Assembly (NCBI GenBank): GCA_963772295.1
Contig: CAVYWO010000020.1
Span: forward strand, 944,884-1,008,883
Length of the DNA stretch: 64,000 bases
Reading direction: 5' to 3'
Origin: AP-15 sp963772295
GTDB lineage: Bacteria > Pseudomonadota > Alphaproteobacteria > ATCC43930 > CGMCC-115725
The translations under genes were made by a program, and so were the position numbers. Below, in pieces: positions 28,085 through 37,520 of this stretch. Within the stretch, counting starts at the first letter, position 1, and each line of letters begins with the position of its first letter. The notes under the pieces are model-generated. The model was not told the DNA's origin. It saw only the letters and a program-made list of their open reading frames with translations, and ran no database searches.

Positions 28085-29572
28085 TCAGCCGAGCCCGGTC
28101 GGGGGCGGCGCCACCGGTCGGCGCGGCGCCCACGGGACATCGCGGATGCGATCGAGATCGATTTCCGGCATCGGCCGGTCGAGCGCGCGCAGCACGGCGT
28201 TGGCCAAGTCGTTATAGCCCTCGAAATTCCGGCGCAGCCGGCCGCGCCAGGCCGGAATGCCGCCGCTCGCATGCAGTTCGAACGCGGATTCGCGGCCGTC
28301 GAGCGCCGACGAGACGTGGTCCCAGGCCATCTGCAGGAGGGCGGCGCGCTGCACCGCGGTATAGCCGCCGCCGCCGAACGACGCCTCCAGCCCCGCCGCC
28401 ATTTCCGGGGCGGCGAGATCGCGGTCCGACGGGGCGACGACGAGCGAGGAACCCGGCACGATGCGCAGGATCTCGGCCATGCGCGCGCGCGCCTTCAAGA
28501 TCGCAAGGCCGCCGGCCGCGAGATGGGCATGGTTCGGCACGCAATAGCCGTCGGCTGAAAACCGCGGGTCGCGCTCGCAGGCGACGAGACAGCTGCGCAC
28601 CGTCTGCACTTCGGCGGCGAGGTCGACCAGATACTCGATCGTCTGCTCATGGCCGGCGAGACCCATCGCATGCGCCAGCGCCAGCGCCAGACCGAGAGTG
28701 AACTCGGCCTTCGACAGCCACCCGTAGAGGTGGTGCCAGATCAGCCAGCGCACCACCGGCTCGGGCGACGGGCCGAGCAGAAAGACACGCTCTGCCGGGA
28801 TGAAAACCTCGTCGAGCCACATCTGGCCGTCGAGCTCGTCGAAGCGGCTGCTGAGCGGCGCCACGAACGGGTTTGGGTCGCGGGTGGCCGGTTTGCGGCA
28901 CACCGTCGTGACCCCCGGCGCGTCGACCGCGACGATGAAGGTCGCGTGGCTCTCGCCAAGGCGCAACCCGGAAATGCTGCCGACATAGACGTCCTCGGCA
29001 TAGGCCGGGCTCGTATGCATGCCGATCTTGCCGGATATGACGAGCCCGGCGTCGGTCTCGCGGACGATCTTCAAGGCGACCCGGTCGGCCGGCTCCGGGC
29101 GCATCCGCTGGCCGATCGTCGGACCGCCGCCGCAGAAGGTCAGAAACCGCCCGGTTTCGGCGATCATCCGACGATAGCGGGCGGCGTTCGCGATCTGTGC
29201 GGACGCGGCGTCGTGCTCCTGAACCGACGCCAGGACGCCGAGCGCGATCATGTGGCCGTAGCACGGCGTATGGGTAATGTTGCCGGCGCTCACGAACGTC
29301 GTGGCCGAGAAAAACCGGCCCATGCCGCTGAGATCGTCGGCGCTTTTCGGCACGGTAAAGGCCCAAGGCGTGCGCACCCCGGTCGGGTCGGGCGGACCCA
29401 GCGCCAGGGCCTGCCACGCCGGATCGAAATGCAGGTCGTACCAGGCGACGTATTCGTCAACCATGGCGCGGGTGGCGGGATGCGTCGTCACATCGTCGAC
29501 GAAGCCTTCGCCCATAACCCAGACCCGCCGCCCGTCGCGCAAGGCCCGCCGGTAGTCCGCTCCCGTTCGCAT
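28085..29572 (-). CDS. HpaB-family flavin-dependent aromatic monooxygenase
   Basis: 495 residues, usual for the 4-hydroxyphenylacetate 3-monooxygenase oxygenase family. Visible landmarks: MRTGADYRRALRDGRRVWVM, the substrate/flavin region SAGNITHTPCYGH, GPTIGQRMRPEPADRVALKI, and GLVISGKIGMHTSPAYAEDV. The family uses FADH2 from a separate reductase (HpaC), which is not seen here, so a partner must be encoded elsewhere. Related 4-hydroxybutyryl-CoA dehydratases share the fold but need an iron-sulfur cluster. Likely start of the catabolic group continuing with the solute-binding protein. Confidence 0.82.
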   Translation of the reverse strand: MRTGADYRRALRDGRRVWVMGEGFVDDVTTHPATRAMVDEYVAWYDLHFDPAWQALALGPPDPTGVRTPWAFTVPKSADDLSGMGRFFSATTFVSAGNITHTPCYGHMIALGVLASVQEHDAASAQIANAARYRRMIAETGRFLTFCGGGPTIGQRMRPEPADRVALKIVRETDAGLVISGKIGMHTSPAYAEDVYVGSISGLRLGESHATFIVAVDAPGVTTVCRKPATRDPNPFVAPLSSRFDELDGQMWLDEVFIPAERVFLLGPSPEPVVRWLIWHHLYGWLSKAEFTLGLALALAHAMGLAGHEQTIEYLVDLAAEVQTVRSCLVACERDPRFSADGYCVPNHAHLAAGGLAILKARARMAEILRIVPGSSLVVAPSDRDLAAPEMAAGLEASFGGGGYTAVQRAALLQMAWDHVSSALDGRESAFELHASGGIPAWRGRLRRNFEGYNDLANAVLRALDRPMPEIDLDRIRDVPWAPRRPVAPPPTGLG

Positions 29573-29661
29573 GACGCGCTCCTGCCGGTGCTTTCGGCTC
29601 GGCAGCGCAGATGTACCCCGCTGCCGTTTTCTTGCAAAGCCGGGCGCCGAGACGACCAGGA

Positions 29662-30708
29662 CTAGGGGGCGAGCCGCCAGCGCAGGGTCTCGCCGGCGCG
29701 GAACGGCACCATGGCGCTGTCGCCGTTGCCGATCCGGGCGGGCACCGCGAGCGGTGCGCGCCGCAGGGTGATCCGCCCCTCGTTCGGCGGCAGGCGATAG
29801 AAGCTCGGACCGTGCAGCGCGGCGAAGGCTTCGAACCGGTCGAGCGCGTTTTCTTCCTCGAAGACTTCGGCGTAGAGCTCGAGCGCGCAAGCCGCGGTGA
29901 AGATGCCGGCGCAGCCGCAGGCCGTTTCCTTGGCCGCGATCGGATGCGGCGCACTGTCGGTGCCGAGAAAGAAGTGCGGATCGCCCGACACCGCGGCCCG
30001 ACGCAATGCCCGCCGATGCTTTTCGCGCTTGGCCACCGGCAGACAATAAAGATGCGGCCTGATCCCGCCGGCAAAGATCGCATTCCGGTTGATGACGAGG
30101 TGGTGGGCGGTGATCGTCGCTCCGAGATTGGCATCGGCCGCGGCGACGTATCGGGTGGCTTCCTCGGTCGTGATGTGCTCGAAGACGATTCGCAACTCGG
30201 GCAGCCGGCGGCGCCAAGGCTCGAGCACCCGGTCGATAAAGACCGCCTCGCGGTCGAACAGATCGACCTCGGGATCAGCGACCTCGCCATGGATCAACAG
30301 CGGCATGCCGATCGCCGCCAGCCGCTCCAGCACCCGGGCGACGCGCCCGAAATCGGCGATGCCCAGGGCCGCATTGGTCGTCGCGTGCGCCGGGTAGAGC
30401 TTGACCGCGGCAAAAACCCCGTCCAGGTAGCCGCGCGCGACATCCTCGGGATCGGTCGTCTCCGTCAGGTAACAGGTCGTCAGCGGTGTGAAATCGGCGC
30501 CGGCCGGCGATGCCGCGAGGATGCGCGAGCGGTAGGCCAAGGCCGCCCTGGCGGTCGCGACCGGCGGCAGCAGGTTCGGCATGACGATCGCGCGGGCGAA
30601 TTGCCGCGCAGTGAATGGCACAACCGTGGCGAGCATCGTGCCGTCGCGCAGGTGGACATGCCAGTCGTCGGGCCGGCGCAACGTGATCGTGTCCTTAGCG
30701 TCGACCAT
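29662..30708 (-). CDS. pyrC: dihydroorotase
   Basis: 348 residues, type II (PyrC) length. Metal ligands: DDWHVHLRDG (His-x-His), the carboxylated lysine region FAAVKLYPAHATTN, LLIHGEV, FEHITTEEA, and FFLGTDSAPHP with the catalytic aspartate. Closes carbamoyl-aspartate to dihydroorotate in pyrimidine synthesis. Its start overlaps the end of the HugZ-like gene by 14 bases, indicating co-transcription. Confidence 0.95.
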   Translation of the reverse strand: MVDAKDTITLRRPDDWHVHLRDGTMLATVVPFTARQFARAIVMPNLLPPVATARAALAYRSRILAASPAGADFTPLTTCYLTETTDPEDVARGYLDGVFAAVKLYPAHATTNAALGIADFGRVARVLERLAAIGMPLLIHGEVADPEVDLFDREAVFIDRVLEPWRRRLPELRIVFEHITTEEATRYVAAADANLGATITAHHLVINRNAIFAGGIRPHLYCLPVAKREKHRRALRRAAVSGDPHFFLGTDSAPHPIAAKETACGCAGIFTAACALELYAEVFEEENALDRFEAFAALHGPSFYRLPPNEGRITLRRAPLAVPARIGNGDSAMVPFRAGETLRWRLAP

Positions 30709-31435
30709 CCGCCCTGCCTGGTTCGCCGGTCGTCCCGGCGAGTTGAGCGAGTGCCGCCGCTACGGCATCGGCGGTCGACACCGGGGCATCGAATTCCAGC
30801 CGAGCGGTGGCGGCGCCCGACCGGATGTCGAGCCCCTCGGGATCGCAGCCGGTCGCCCGCCAGCCGGCGCCGCTGTGTCCGAGCCGCCGCGCGATGCAAC
30901 CGGCGAGGATGTCGCCGAGCTGTTCGTTGACCCGGGCAATGATCGCCGGCTCTGCTGCGGCGATCGCCGAGTTGTCCTCGGAGAACAGCAGGTCGGAACC
31001 GTCGATCCAGGCGATTCGGCCAAAGCCGGCGACGAGCTGACCGCGCTCCACCGCGACCCGGTACAGCTTGAAATCGGCGAAGCCGGCATAGAATGTGCTC
31101 TCGGGGTGGCGCGCGACAAACCGCTCCCGCAATCGCCGGTCAGCGATCGCCAGGGCCCTTCCGAGCAACGTCAATCGCGGCCCGGAGAGCGGATCGGGCA
31201 ACTCGGCCGTGCCGTCGATCAGGAGTGAGACGCGCGGATCGAAGGCGATGTTGCGACTGTGCTGGGCAAGGTCGGAGAGCAGCAACAGCGGGCTGGCGTC
31301 GTGATCGACGGCATAAACGACGAGCGAGGCAAAAGGCGCGCCGCGCAGGCTCGTCGCGAGCGCCGCCCGGCCGCCGCGCCGCAACAGCCGGCGACCGGCC
31401 TCGCCCGGCGCGCCCAAGTCCTCCGTCCGGCTCAC
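30695..31435 (-). CDS. HugZ/PPOX-like flavin or haem-binding protein
   Basis: 246 residues. Split-barrel N-terminal domain typical of the pyridoxamine-phosphate-oxidase fold (RRGGRAALATSLRGAPFASL, PLLLLSDLAQHSRNI, RVSLLIDG), then a DUF2470-like C-terminal domain (SAIAAAEPAIIARVNEQLGD). Such proteins are annotated as heme-utilisation HugZ relatives. GTG start at 31435. Operon with pyrC; substrate not known. Confidence 0.8.
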   Translation of the reverse strand: MSRTEDLGAPGEAGRRLLRRGGRAALATSLRGAPFASLVVYAVDHDASPLLLLSDLAQHSRNIAFDPRVSLLIDGTAELPDPLSGPRLTLLGRALAIADRRLRERFVARHPESTFYAGFADFKLYRVAVERGQLVAGFGRIAWIDGSDLLFSEDNSAIAAAEPAIIARVNEQLGDILAGCIARRLGHSGAGWRATGCDPEGLDIRSGAATARLEFDAPVSTADAVAAALAQLAGTTGEPGRADGRR

Positions 31436-31606
31436 GGCGAAAGTCAGCTCCGAGGCGGGCGGCGCGTCAAGCCGGTCGACCCGGCATTCCGCTGCCGTGG
31501 GGTATCATCCCGGGTTTTGTTTTGCCACCGCGAGGCCATATTTGATCACGACCGTCCAGGTTGGGCAGCCGGCCGGCCATGCGGCAGGGAGTGGGGATGC
31601 TTTTCG

Positions 31607-32305
31607 ATGGCCAACACGATTGCTCTCGTCGACGATGATCGCAACATCCTGACCTCGGTGTCGATCGCCCTCGAGGCCGAAGGTTTTTCGGTCCGTTGCT
31701 ATTCCGACGGGGCCGAGGCGCTCAGAGGATTGAACGCGCAGGGCGTCGATCTCGCCGTGCTCGACATCAAGATGCCGCGGATGGACGGCATGGCGCTGTT
31801 GGAGCAGCTCCGCCGGCAGAGCAACATTCCGGTGATCTTCCTGACGTCGAAGGATGACGAGGTCGACGAGCTGTTGGGCCTGCGCATGGGCGCCGACGAC
31901 TATATCAGGAAGCCGTTTTCGCAGCGCCTGTTGATCGAACGCATTCGGGCCTTGCTGCGGCGCGGCGAGCTTGCCCGCGAGCGCGACGGTATGCCGGGCG
32001 AGCCGGTGGTGGTGCGCGGCGCGCTGATCCTCGACCCGGCCCGGCACGAATGCAGCTGGGGCGGGGCGCGCGTCGAGCTGACGGTGACCGAATTCCTGAT
32101 CCTGAAATCGCTGGCGCACCGTCCGGGGCACGTCAAAAATCGCGACCAGCTGATGGACGCAGCGTATGGCGAGCACATTTACGTCGACGACCGCACGATC
32201 GACAGCCACATCAAGCGGCTGCGCAAGAAGTTCAAGGCGGTCGACGCCAACTTCGCCCAGATCGAAACCCTATATGGCGTCGGCTATCGATATCGCGAAC
32301 GCTGA
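31607..32305 (+). CDS. chvI: ChvI response regulator
   Basis: 232 residues: receiver domain (1-~120) with acidic pocket VDDD and phospho-acceptor D53 in LAVLDIKMPRMDG, lysine in YIRKPFSQ; OmpR-type winged helix (~135-232: LTVTEFLILKSLAHRPGHV, RTIDSHIKRLRKKF, GVGYRY). In alphaproteobacteria ChvI with ChvG controls the envelope and acid response and host interaction. Followed 10 bases later by chvG. Confidence 0.93.
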   Translation: MANTIALVDDDRNILTSVSIALEAEGFSVRCYSDGAEALRGLNAQGVDLAVLDIKMPRMDGMALLEQLRRQSNIPVIFLTSKDDEVDELLGLRMGADDYIRKPFSQRLLIERIRALLRRGELARERDGMPGEPVVVRGALILDPARHECSWGGARVELTVTEFLILKSLAHRPGHVKNRDQLMDAAYGEHIYVDDRTIDSHIKRLRKKFKAVDANFAQIETLYGVGYRYRER

Positions 32306-32315
32306 ACCGCAGACC

Positions 32316-34022
32316 ATGCCGGACGGTCTTTCGCCGCCCCCCGCGACGCGGATGGAGGGACGAGATCGTCGACCGGAGCGGGGCTGGGGCGGATTTCTGG
32401 CAAAAGCCGGGGCGCTGCGGCCGGGCCGGCTCCGCCGCCGGCCGTTCTCGCCGATCACCGGCCGCATCCTCGCCGTCAACGTGCTGGCGCTTGCGATCTT
32501 GGCCGGCGGCTTTCTTTATCTCGGCAAGTATCAGGCGAGCTTGATCGATCAGCAGATCGGGTCGTTGAAGACCGAGGCCAGGATTTTTGCCGCGGCGCTT
32601 GGCGAAGGTGCCGTGCTCGATTCGGCCGGTGACGGTCAGGTGCTGCTTCCCGATCTTGGCCGGATGATGATGCGCCGCCTGGTCGAGCCGACGAAGACCA
32701 GGGCTCGGCTGTTCGACGCCAAAGGCAAGATCATCGCCGACAGCCGCATTTTGGCCGGACCCGGGGCCATTCAGGTGCTCGAACTGCCGCCACCCGACAC
32801 CAAAGGTTTCCTGAGGCGCGCGGCCGATCGCGTTTACGATTGGGTGGTCGGCCGGTTTCCGCACCGCTCCAGTTATCCGATTTATCGCGAGACCGCGTCG
32901 CCCCGCGCCCACGACTACGCCGAGGTGGAAGAGGCGCTGCGCGGCGAGACCGGAGCCGCGATCCGGCGGGATCGCGAGGGGGACGGTCTTGTGTTCAGCG
33001 TTGCCGTGCCGGTTCAGCGGTACAAGCAAGTACTGGGCGCGGTGATGCTGTCGACCGGCAGTCGCGAAATCCAGGACGGGCTGCGCAACGTGCGCCTCGA
33101 ATTGCTGCGCATCTTTGGCGTGGCATTGCTGGTTACCGTGCTGCTTTCGGTTTATCTCGCCGGCACCATTGCCCGCCCGATCCGCCGCCTCGCGGCGGCG
33201 GCGGAACGCGCTCGGGGCCGCCGGGCGCGCGTCGAGATCCCGGATTTCACCGGGCGCCGCGACGAGATCGGCGATCTTTCGAGCTCGCTGCGCGAAATGA
33301 CCGATGCCGTGTGGCAGCGGATGAGCGCCATCGAGCACTTTGCCGCCGATGTCGCGCACGAGATCAAGAACCCGCTGAGTTCGCTGCGCAGCGCCGTGGA
33401 AACCGCCACCCGCATCGAAGACCCGACCAACCGGAAGCGGTTGATGGCAATCATCCTCGACGATGTCGAGCGGCTCGACCGGCTGATCACCGACATCTCC
33501 GATGCCTCACGCCTCGACGCCGAACTGAGCCGCATCGAACTGGCCCCGGTCGATGTCGCGGCGATGCTCGGCGCGCTCGCCGAGATCCACCAGGCGACCC
33601 GGGCTGCGGATGCGCCGCACCTTGTCCTCGAACTTCCCGAGCGCGGCCGAGCACTGATCGTACCGGCCATCGAGAGCCGGCTGTCGCAGGTGTTCCGCAA
33701 TCTGATCGCCAATGCCGTATCGTTCAGCCCGGCGGCGGGGGAAATCCGCCTGCGTGCCAGAGCCGACGGCAGAGCCGTCCTGGTGACCGTGGAAGATCAG
33801 GGGCCGGGCATCCCGGAAGACAAGCTGACCGCGATTTTCGATCGGTTCTACAGCGAGCGTCCGGCCGGCGAAAAGTTCGGTACCCATTCGGGGCTCGGCC
33901 TGTCGATTTCGAAGCAGATCGTCGAGGCGCATCGCGGCATGATCTGGGCGGAGAACCGCCGGGAGAGCAACGGCGGGGTCGGCGGCGCGCGCTTCTGCAT
34001 TCGGCTGCCGTCTCGGCCTTGA
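32316..34022 (+). CDS. chvG: ChvG (ExoS) sensor histidine kinase
   Basis: 568 residues from ATG 32316. First membrane segment ~51-70, a ~190-residue periplasmic domain, second membrane segment ~264-286 (FGVALLVTVLLSVYLAG), HAMP (ARPIRRLAAAAERAR), HisKA with phospho-accepting His ~348 in DVAHEIKNPLSSLRS, and an HATPase domain (LIANAVSFSP, DQGPGIPEDKLTAIFDRFY, SGLGLSISKQIV). The periplasmic part is where ExoR represses the kinase in rhizobia. Its TGA overlaps the hprK TTG. Confidence 0.93.
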   Translation: MPDGLSPPPATRMEGRDRRPERGWGGFLAKAGALRPGRLRRRPFSPITGRILAVNVLALAILAGGFLYLGKYQASLIDQQIGSLKTEARIFAAALGEGAVLDSAGDGQVLLPDLGRMMMRRLVEPTKTRARLFDAKGKIIADSRILAGPGAIQVLELPPPDTKGFLRRAADRVYDWVVGRFPHRSSYPIYRETASPRAHDYAEVEEALRGETGAAIRRDREGDGLVFSVAVPVQRYKQVLGAVMLSTGSREIQDGLRNVRLELLRIFGVALLVTVLLSVYLAGTIARPIRRLAAAAERARGRRARVEIPDFTGRRDEIGDLSSSLREMTDAVWQRMSAIEHFAADVAHEIKNPLSSLRSAVETATRIEDPTNRKRLMAIILDDVERLDRLITDISDASRLDAELSRIELAPVDVAAMLGALAEIHQATRAADAPHLVLELPERGRALIVPAIESRLSQVFRNLIANAVSFSPAAGEIRLRARADGRAVLVTVEDQGPGIPEDKLTAIFDRFYSERPAGEKFGTHSGLGLSISKQIVEAHRGMIWAENRRESNGGVGGARFCIRLPSRP

Positions 34023-34471
34023 AGGGAACCTTGCTCGTGCACGCGACCGCGGTCGCCCTCGACGGCGGCGCAATCCTGTTGCGCGGCCCGTCGGGTGCCG
34101 GAAAATCGGATCTCGGGCTGCGCCTGATCGATGCCGGCGCCCGCCTCGTCGCCGACGACCAAGTCGAGCTGCGGCGGGCCGGCCGGGAGATCCTGGCGCG
34201 CGCGCCGGCGGCGCTCGCCGGCCGCTTCGAAATCCGCGGCGTCGGCATCGTTCGGGTCGCTGCGGTGGACGAGGCGCCGCTCGTACTGATTGCCGATCTG
34301 ATCCCCGCCGGCGAGATCGAGCGCCTGCCCGAACCGCGCGTCGAGAGCGTGCTTGGTGTCGCTATCCCACTGGTTGCGCTGACGCCCTTCGAAGCTTCCG
34401 CGGCGGCCAAGCTCGCCTTTGTCCGGCGGGCGTTGGCCATGGCTCCGCCACCGGCCGCGAACGGCGCATGA
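34019..34471 (+). CDS. hprK: HPr kinase/phosphorylase, short alphaproteobacterial form
   Basis: 150 residues from TTG 34019, which overlaps the chvG stop; TTG 34031 or GTG 34037 (8 bases after AAGGGAA) are alternatives. Only the C-terminal kinase domain is present, as usual in alphaproteobacteria. Walker A GPSGAGKSDL, then LVADDQVELRR and the HprK signature FEIRGVGIVRV. It phosphorylates a serine of HPr, linking PTS phosphorylation state to the ChvI/ChvG output. Confidence 0.9.
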   Translation: MKGTLLVHATAVALDGGAILLRGPSGAGKSDLGLRLIDAGARLVADDQVELRRAGREILARAPAALAGRFEIRGVGIVRVAAVDEAPLVLIADLIPAGEIERLPEPRVESVLGVAIPLVALTPFEASAAAKLAFVRRALAMAPPPAANGA

Positions 34472-34526
34472 GGCGGCCGCCGGCGCCGAGCCCCGTCCCC
34501 GGCCTCGCGCCGAGACGCGGCGCATC

Positions 34527-34808
34527 GAGTGTGATGACGCGCGGCACGAACGGCGCTATACGGAGAGCCGACGGCCTCACCCGCGCGCCGGAGACCGCCC
34601 GGTAACGGACGCGATCCGCGGCGGACGACAAGTGGTATGTGCATTGCGCAACCGCGCCGACTTTGCGATCGATCCCACCGCCGCCAATCCGAAACGTCTG
34701 TCGACCGGCGATGTCACCGTCGCGATGTCGCGCCTGCGCCTTTTTGCCACATCCTTTGTGTGCGGCCGCGAGGTCGTCCGCGACGCGGAGGCGGGCTTCG
34801 ACCGGCGC
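34527..34808 (+). pseudogene. rapZ: rapZ relic (C-terminal part)
   Basis: The 432-base space between hprK and the EIIA gene has no intact gene. A frame reading RHERRYTESRRPHPRAGDRP, then TDAIRGGRQVVCALRNRADFA and IDPTAANPKRL, follows the RapZ pattern RRFTETRRRHPL...DRPV..GI..ER..L.PLR.RAD.VIDT. A later LRLFATSFVCG recalls the RapZ C-terminal domain start. The P-loop N-terminal domain is gone and no start fits. rapZ normally sits exactly here in this operon in alphaproteobacteria, which supports the reading. Confidence 0.65.
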
Positions 34809-34903
34809 GCTCCGTGCCGCCGCGATAACCGGGTGCCGCCGCCCCTTGGCGCTGCCGCCGTCCCGGGCTGACGACCGCGGCCGGTTCCAGCATAGGGAAG
34901 CCA

Positions 34904-35311
34904 ATGATCGGCATGGTTTTGGTGACGCATGGGCGGCTCGCGGTGGAGTTTATCGCCGCCCTCGAGCATGTCGTCGGCGCACAAAAGCAGGTCGCCGCGA
35001 TCTGCATCGGCGCCGAGGACGACATGGAGGCGCGCCGCCAGGAAATTCTGCGCCGGATTTCCGAGGTCGACACCGGCGACGGCGTGGTGCTGCTGACCGA
35101 CATGTTCGGCGGCACACCGTCAAATCTAGCGATTTCGGTGATGGACCGGCCGCGGATCGAGGTCGTCGCCGGCGTCAATCTGCCGATGCTGATCAAGCTT
35201 GCCAGCTTGCGTCAGAACGAAGGCCTTCAGCGCAGCGTCAGCGGCGCACAGGAGGCCGGCCGCAAATACATCAACGTCGCCTCGCAGCTGTTGCGCGACG
35301 TCGGCAGATGA
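34904..35311 (+). CDS. PTS EIIA component, mannose family (regulatory)
   Basis: 135 residues, one EIIA-Man domain: GMVLVTHGRLA with the phosphorylated His9, GDGVVLLTDMFGGTPSNLAI, and VVAGVNLPMLIKLAS. No fused IIB and no permease nearby, as in the alphaproteobacterial regulatory PTS, where it takes phosphate from HPr and acts on regulators. Overlaps the HPr gene by ATGA. Confidence 0.92.
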   Translation: MIGMVLVTHGRLAVEFIAALEHVVGAQKQVAAICIGAEDDMEARRQEILRRISEVDTGDGVVLLTDMFGGTPSNLAISVMDRPRIEVVAGVNLPMLIKLASLRQNEGLQRSVSGAQEAGRKYINVASQLLRDVGR

Positions 35312-35619
35312 GCGAGCCCGGCAGCGACCCCGGTCCCGGCGCGGCGGTGGCGATGGTCCGGCGCACCGCAACGATTTGCAACCAGCGCGGGCTGCATGCC
35401 CGCGCCGCGGCCCGCTTCGTCAAGATTGCCGGCCAATTCGACGCCGAGGTGCGGGTGCGCAAGAACGGCACCGAGGTCTCGGGCCGCTCGATCATGGGGC
35501 TGATGATGCTGGCGGCGGCGCCGGGGACGGTGATCGAATTGAGCGGCAGCGGGGCCGAAGCCGAACCCGCGGTGGCGGCGCTCGTGCAGCTGATCGAATG
35601 CAAGTTCGATGAGGATTGA
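35308..35619 (+). CDS. ptsH: HPr phosphocarrier
   Basis: 103 residues with a short N-terminal extension. His30 in QRGLHARAAARFVK takes phosphate from enzyme I; Ser61 in GRSIMGLMMLAA is the HPr-kinase target. The presence of both matches the hprK gene upstream. Overlaps EIIA (ATGA) and the EI gene (11 bases), so the three are translated together. Confidence 0.93.
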   Translation: MSEPGSDPGPGAAVAMVRRTATICNQRGLHARAAARFVKIAGQFDAEVRVRKNGTEVSGRSIMGLMMLAAAPGTVIELSGSGAEAEPAVAALVQLIECKFDED

Positions 35620-37406
35620 CGAGGCGGAAAGCGAAGCGCCGCAGGCTGCCGCCGCCGAGCGGAGATTGTCTGGGGTGGGGGTGTCGCCGGGGATCGCGAT
35701 TGGCCCTGCTGATGTCCGCGAAGGCGGGGCGCTGTCGGTCCACGAGCGGCACCTCCCCGAGGCCGACATCGATGCCGAGCGGCACCGCTTTGCCGAGGCG
35801 GTCGCGGTGTCGCTCAAGCAGCTGCGCAAGCTCAAGGTGAAATCGTCGGTGCTGCCCGCATCCGCCGCCGAGGAGGTCGGCTATCTGCTCGATGCGCATC
35901 TTGCGATGCTGTCGAATTCGCGCCTCGTGCGCGGCGCCGAAGAGCGCATCGGCCGCGCCCAGATCAACGCCGAGCGCGCGGTGCAGATCGAAATCGACGA
36001 GATCGCCAAGGGTTTTGTGGCGATGCGCGACGCTTATCTGGCGGCGCGGATCGAGGATATCCGGGTGGTCGGCGCGCGGCTCATTCGCAATCTGATCAAA
36101 AAGCCCTACGCCGCCTATTCGGACGTCACCCCCGGCGCCGTGATCCTTGCCGATGAGCTGACGCCGGCCGACACGGCGCTGATGGATCCGCGGCAGATCG
36201 CCGGGTTTGCGGCGGAGACGGGCGGGATCGAGAGCCATACCGCGATCGTTGCCCGGGCGCTCGGCCTGCCGGCGGTGCTGGCGGTGCCGGATCTGCTCGA
36301 AGCGGCTCGGGCCGACCAGATGGTGGTGATCGATGGCGGCGCCGGCACGGTCATCGTCGACCCGTCGGCCGAGACGATCAGCGACTACGAGGCGCGACGC
36401 GACGCCCTGGCCCGGGAGCGGCGCCTCTTGGCGAGGCTGCGCCGGGTGCCGGCGGTGACCCGCGATGCGGTGGAGATCGCGCTCGATGCCAATCTCGAGT
36501 TGCCGGTCGAGCTCGCCCAGGCGGTGGCGAGCGGCGCCGCCGGGCTCGGCCTCGTGCGCTCCGAGTTCCTCTACATGAACCGCGAGGACTTGCCGGACGA
36601 GGACGAGCAATATGCCGCCTATGTCGCGCTGGTCCGCGGCATGGGGGAAGCCGGTAACGGTTCGAACCCTCGATCTCGGCTACGAAAAGATCGCGCCGGC
36701 GCTCACCGGGCAAATCGCCGCGCCGGACAACCCGGCGCTCGGCCTGCGCGCCATCCGCCTCTCGCTGCAGGACCGCCGGCTCTTGGACCCGCAACTCGCG
36801 GCGATGCTGCGCGCGGCGGCCGAGGGCCCGCTGCGCATCCTGTTGCCGATGATCTCGAACGCCGGCGAGATCCGCCGGGTGCGCGAGGCGATCGGCCAGG
36901 TGGCGCGACGACTGAAGCGGCGCGGCGCGCCGCTGCCCAACCCGCTGCCGCCCTTGGGCGTCATGATCGAGGTGCCGGGAGCCGCGCTCGCCGCCGATGC
37001 CCTCGCGGCCGAGGCCGATTTCTTTGCCATCGGCACCAACGACCTCGTGCAATACACGCTGGCGATCGATCGCAGCGACGAGCAGGTGGCGTACCTCTAC
37101 AATCCGTTGCACCCGGCGGTATTGCGGCTGATCCAATTCGCGGTCGAGGCGGCGCTGCGCCGCAGCATGCCGATCAGCGTCTGCGGCGAGATGGCCGGCG
37201 AGCCGCGCTTCACGGCGCTGCTGCTGGGGCTCGGCCTGCGCAATCTGTCGATGGCGCCGGCGAATATACCGCGCGTCAAGCACCGCATCCGCAACCTCGA
37301 TATGGTCGCGGCCACGCGCCGTGCGCGAGCGATCATGGATCAGTCCGACATCGGTCGCATCGCCGCGCTGGTCGACGATTTCAACACCGTCGCCTGGCCG
37401 CAGTGA
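35609..37406 (+). CDS. ptsI: PTS enzyme I, with an apparent frameshift
   Basis: Begins at ATG 35609. N-terminal half: SGVGVSPGIAIGPA, phospho-His210 in GGIESHTAIVARALGLPAV. Near the G run 36643-36647 the frame changes. Before it: GLVRSEFLYMNREDLPDEDEQ. After it, in another frame: KPVTVRTLDLGYEKIAP, IGTNDLVQYTLAIDR and CGEMAGEPRF, the PEP-binding barrel, to the stop at 37406. Removing one base gives a 598-residue enzyme I with all motifs. Since the rest of the PTS is intact, a homopolymer sequencing error is at least as likely as a real mutation. Confidence 0.8.
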
Positions 37407-37520
37407 TCAGCTGAGGCACCATGTCCGCTGTGGCCGGACATCGCGGAATGGGTTCACCGAAGGCCTTGGCGATATCAGGGGGACGAGGCCAAAAATATCC
37501 GGCCCGCGAAGGGTGACGCG

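Noticed and set aside
36641..36652. Programmed frameshift in ptsI
   Set aside because: No slippery heptamer plus structure typical of programmed shifting was evident and enzyme I is not known to use one; an indel is simpler.
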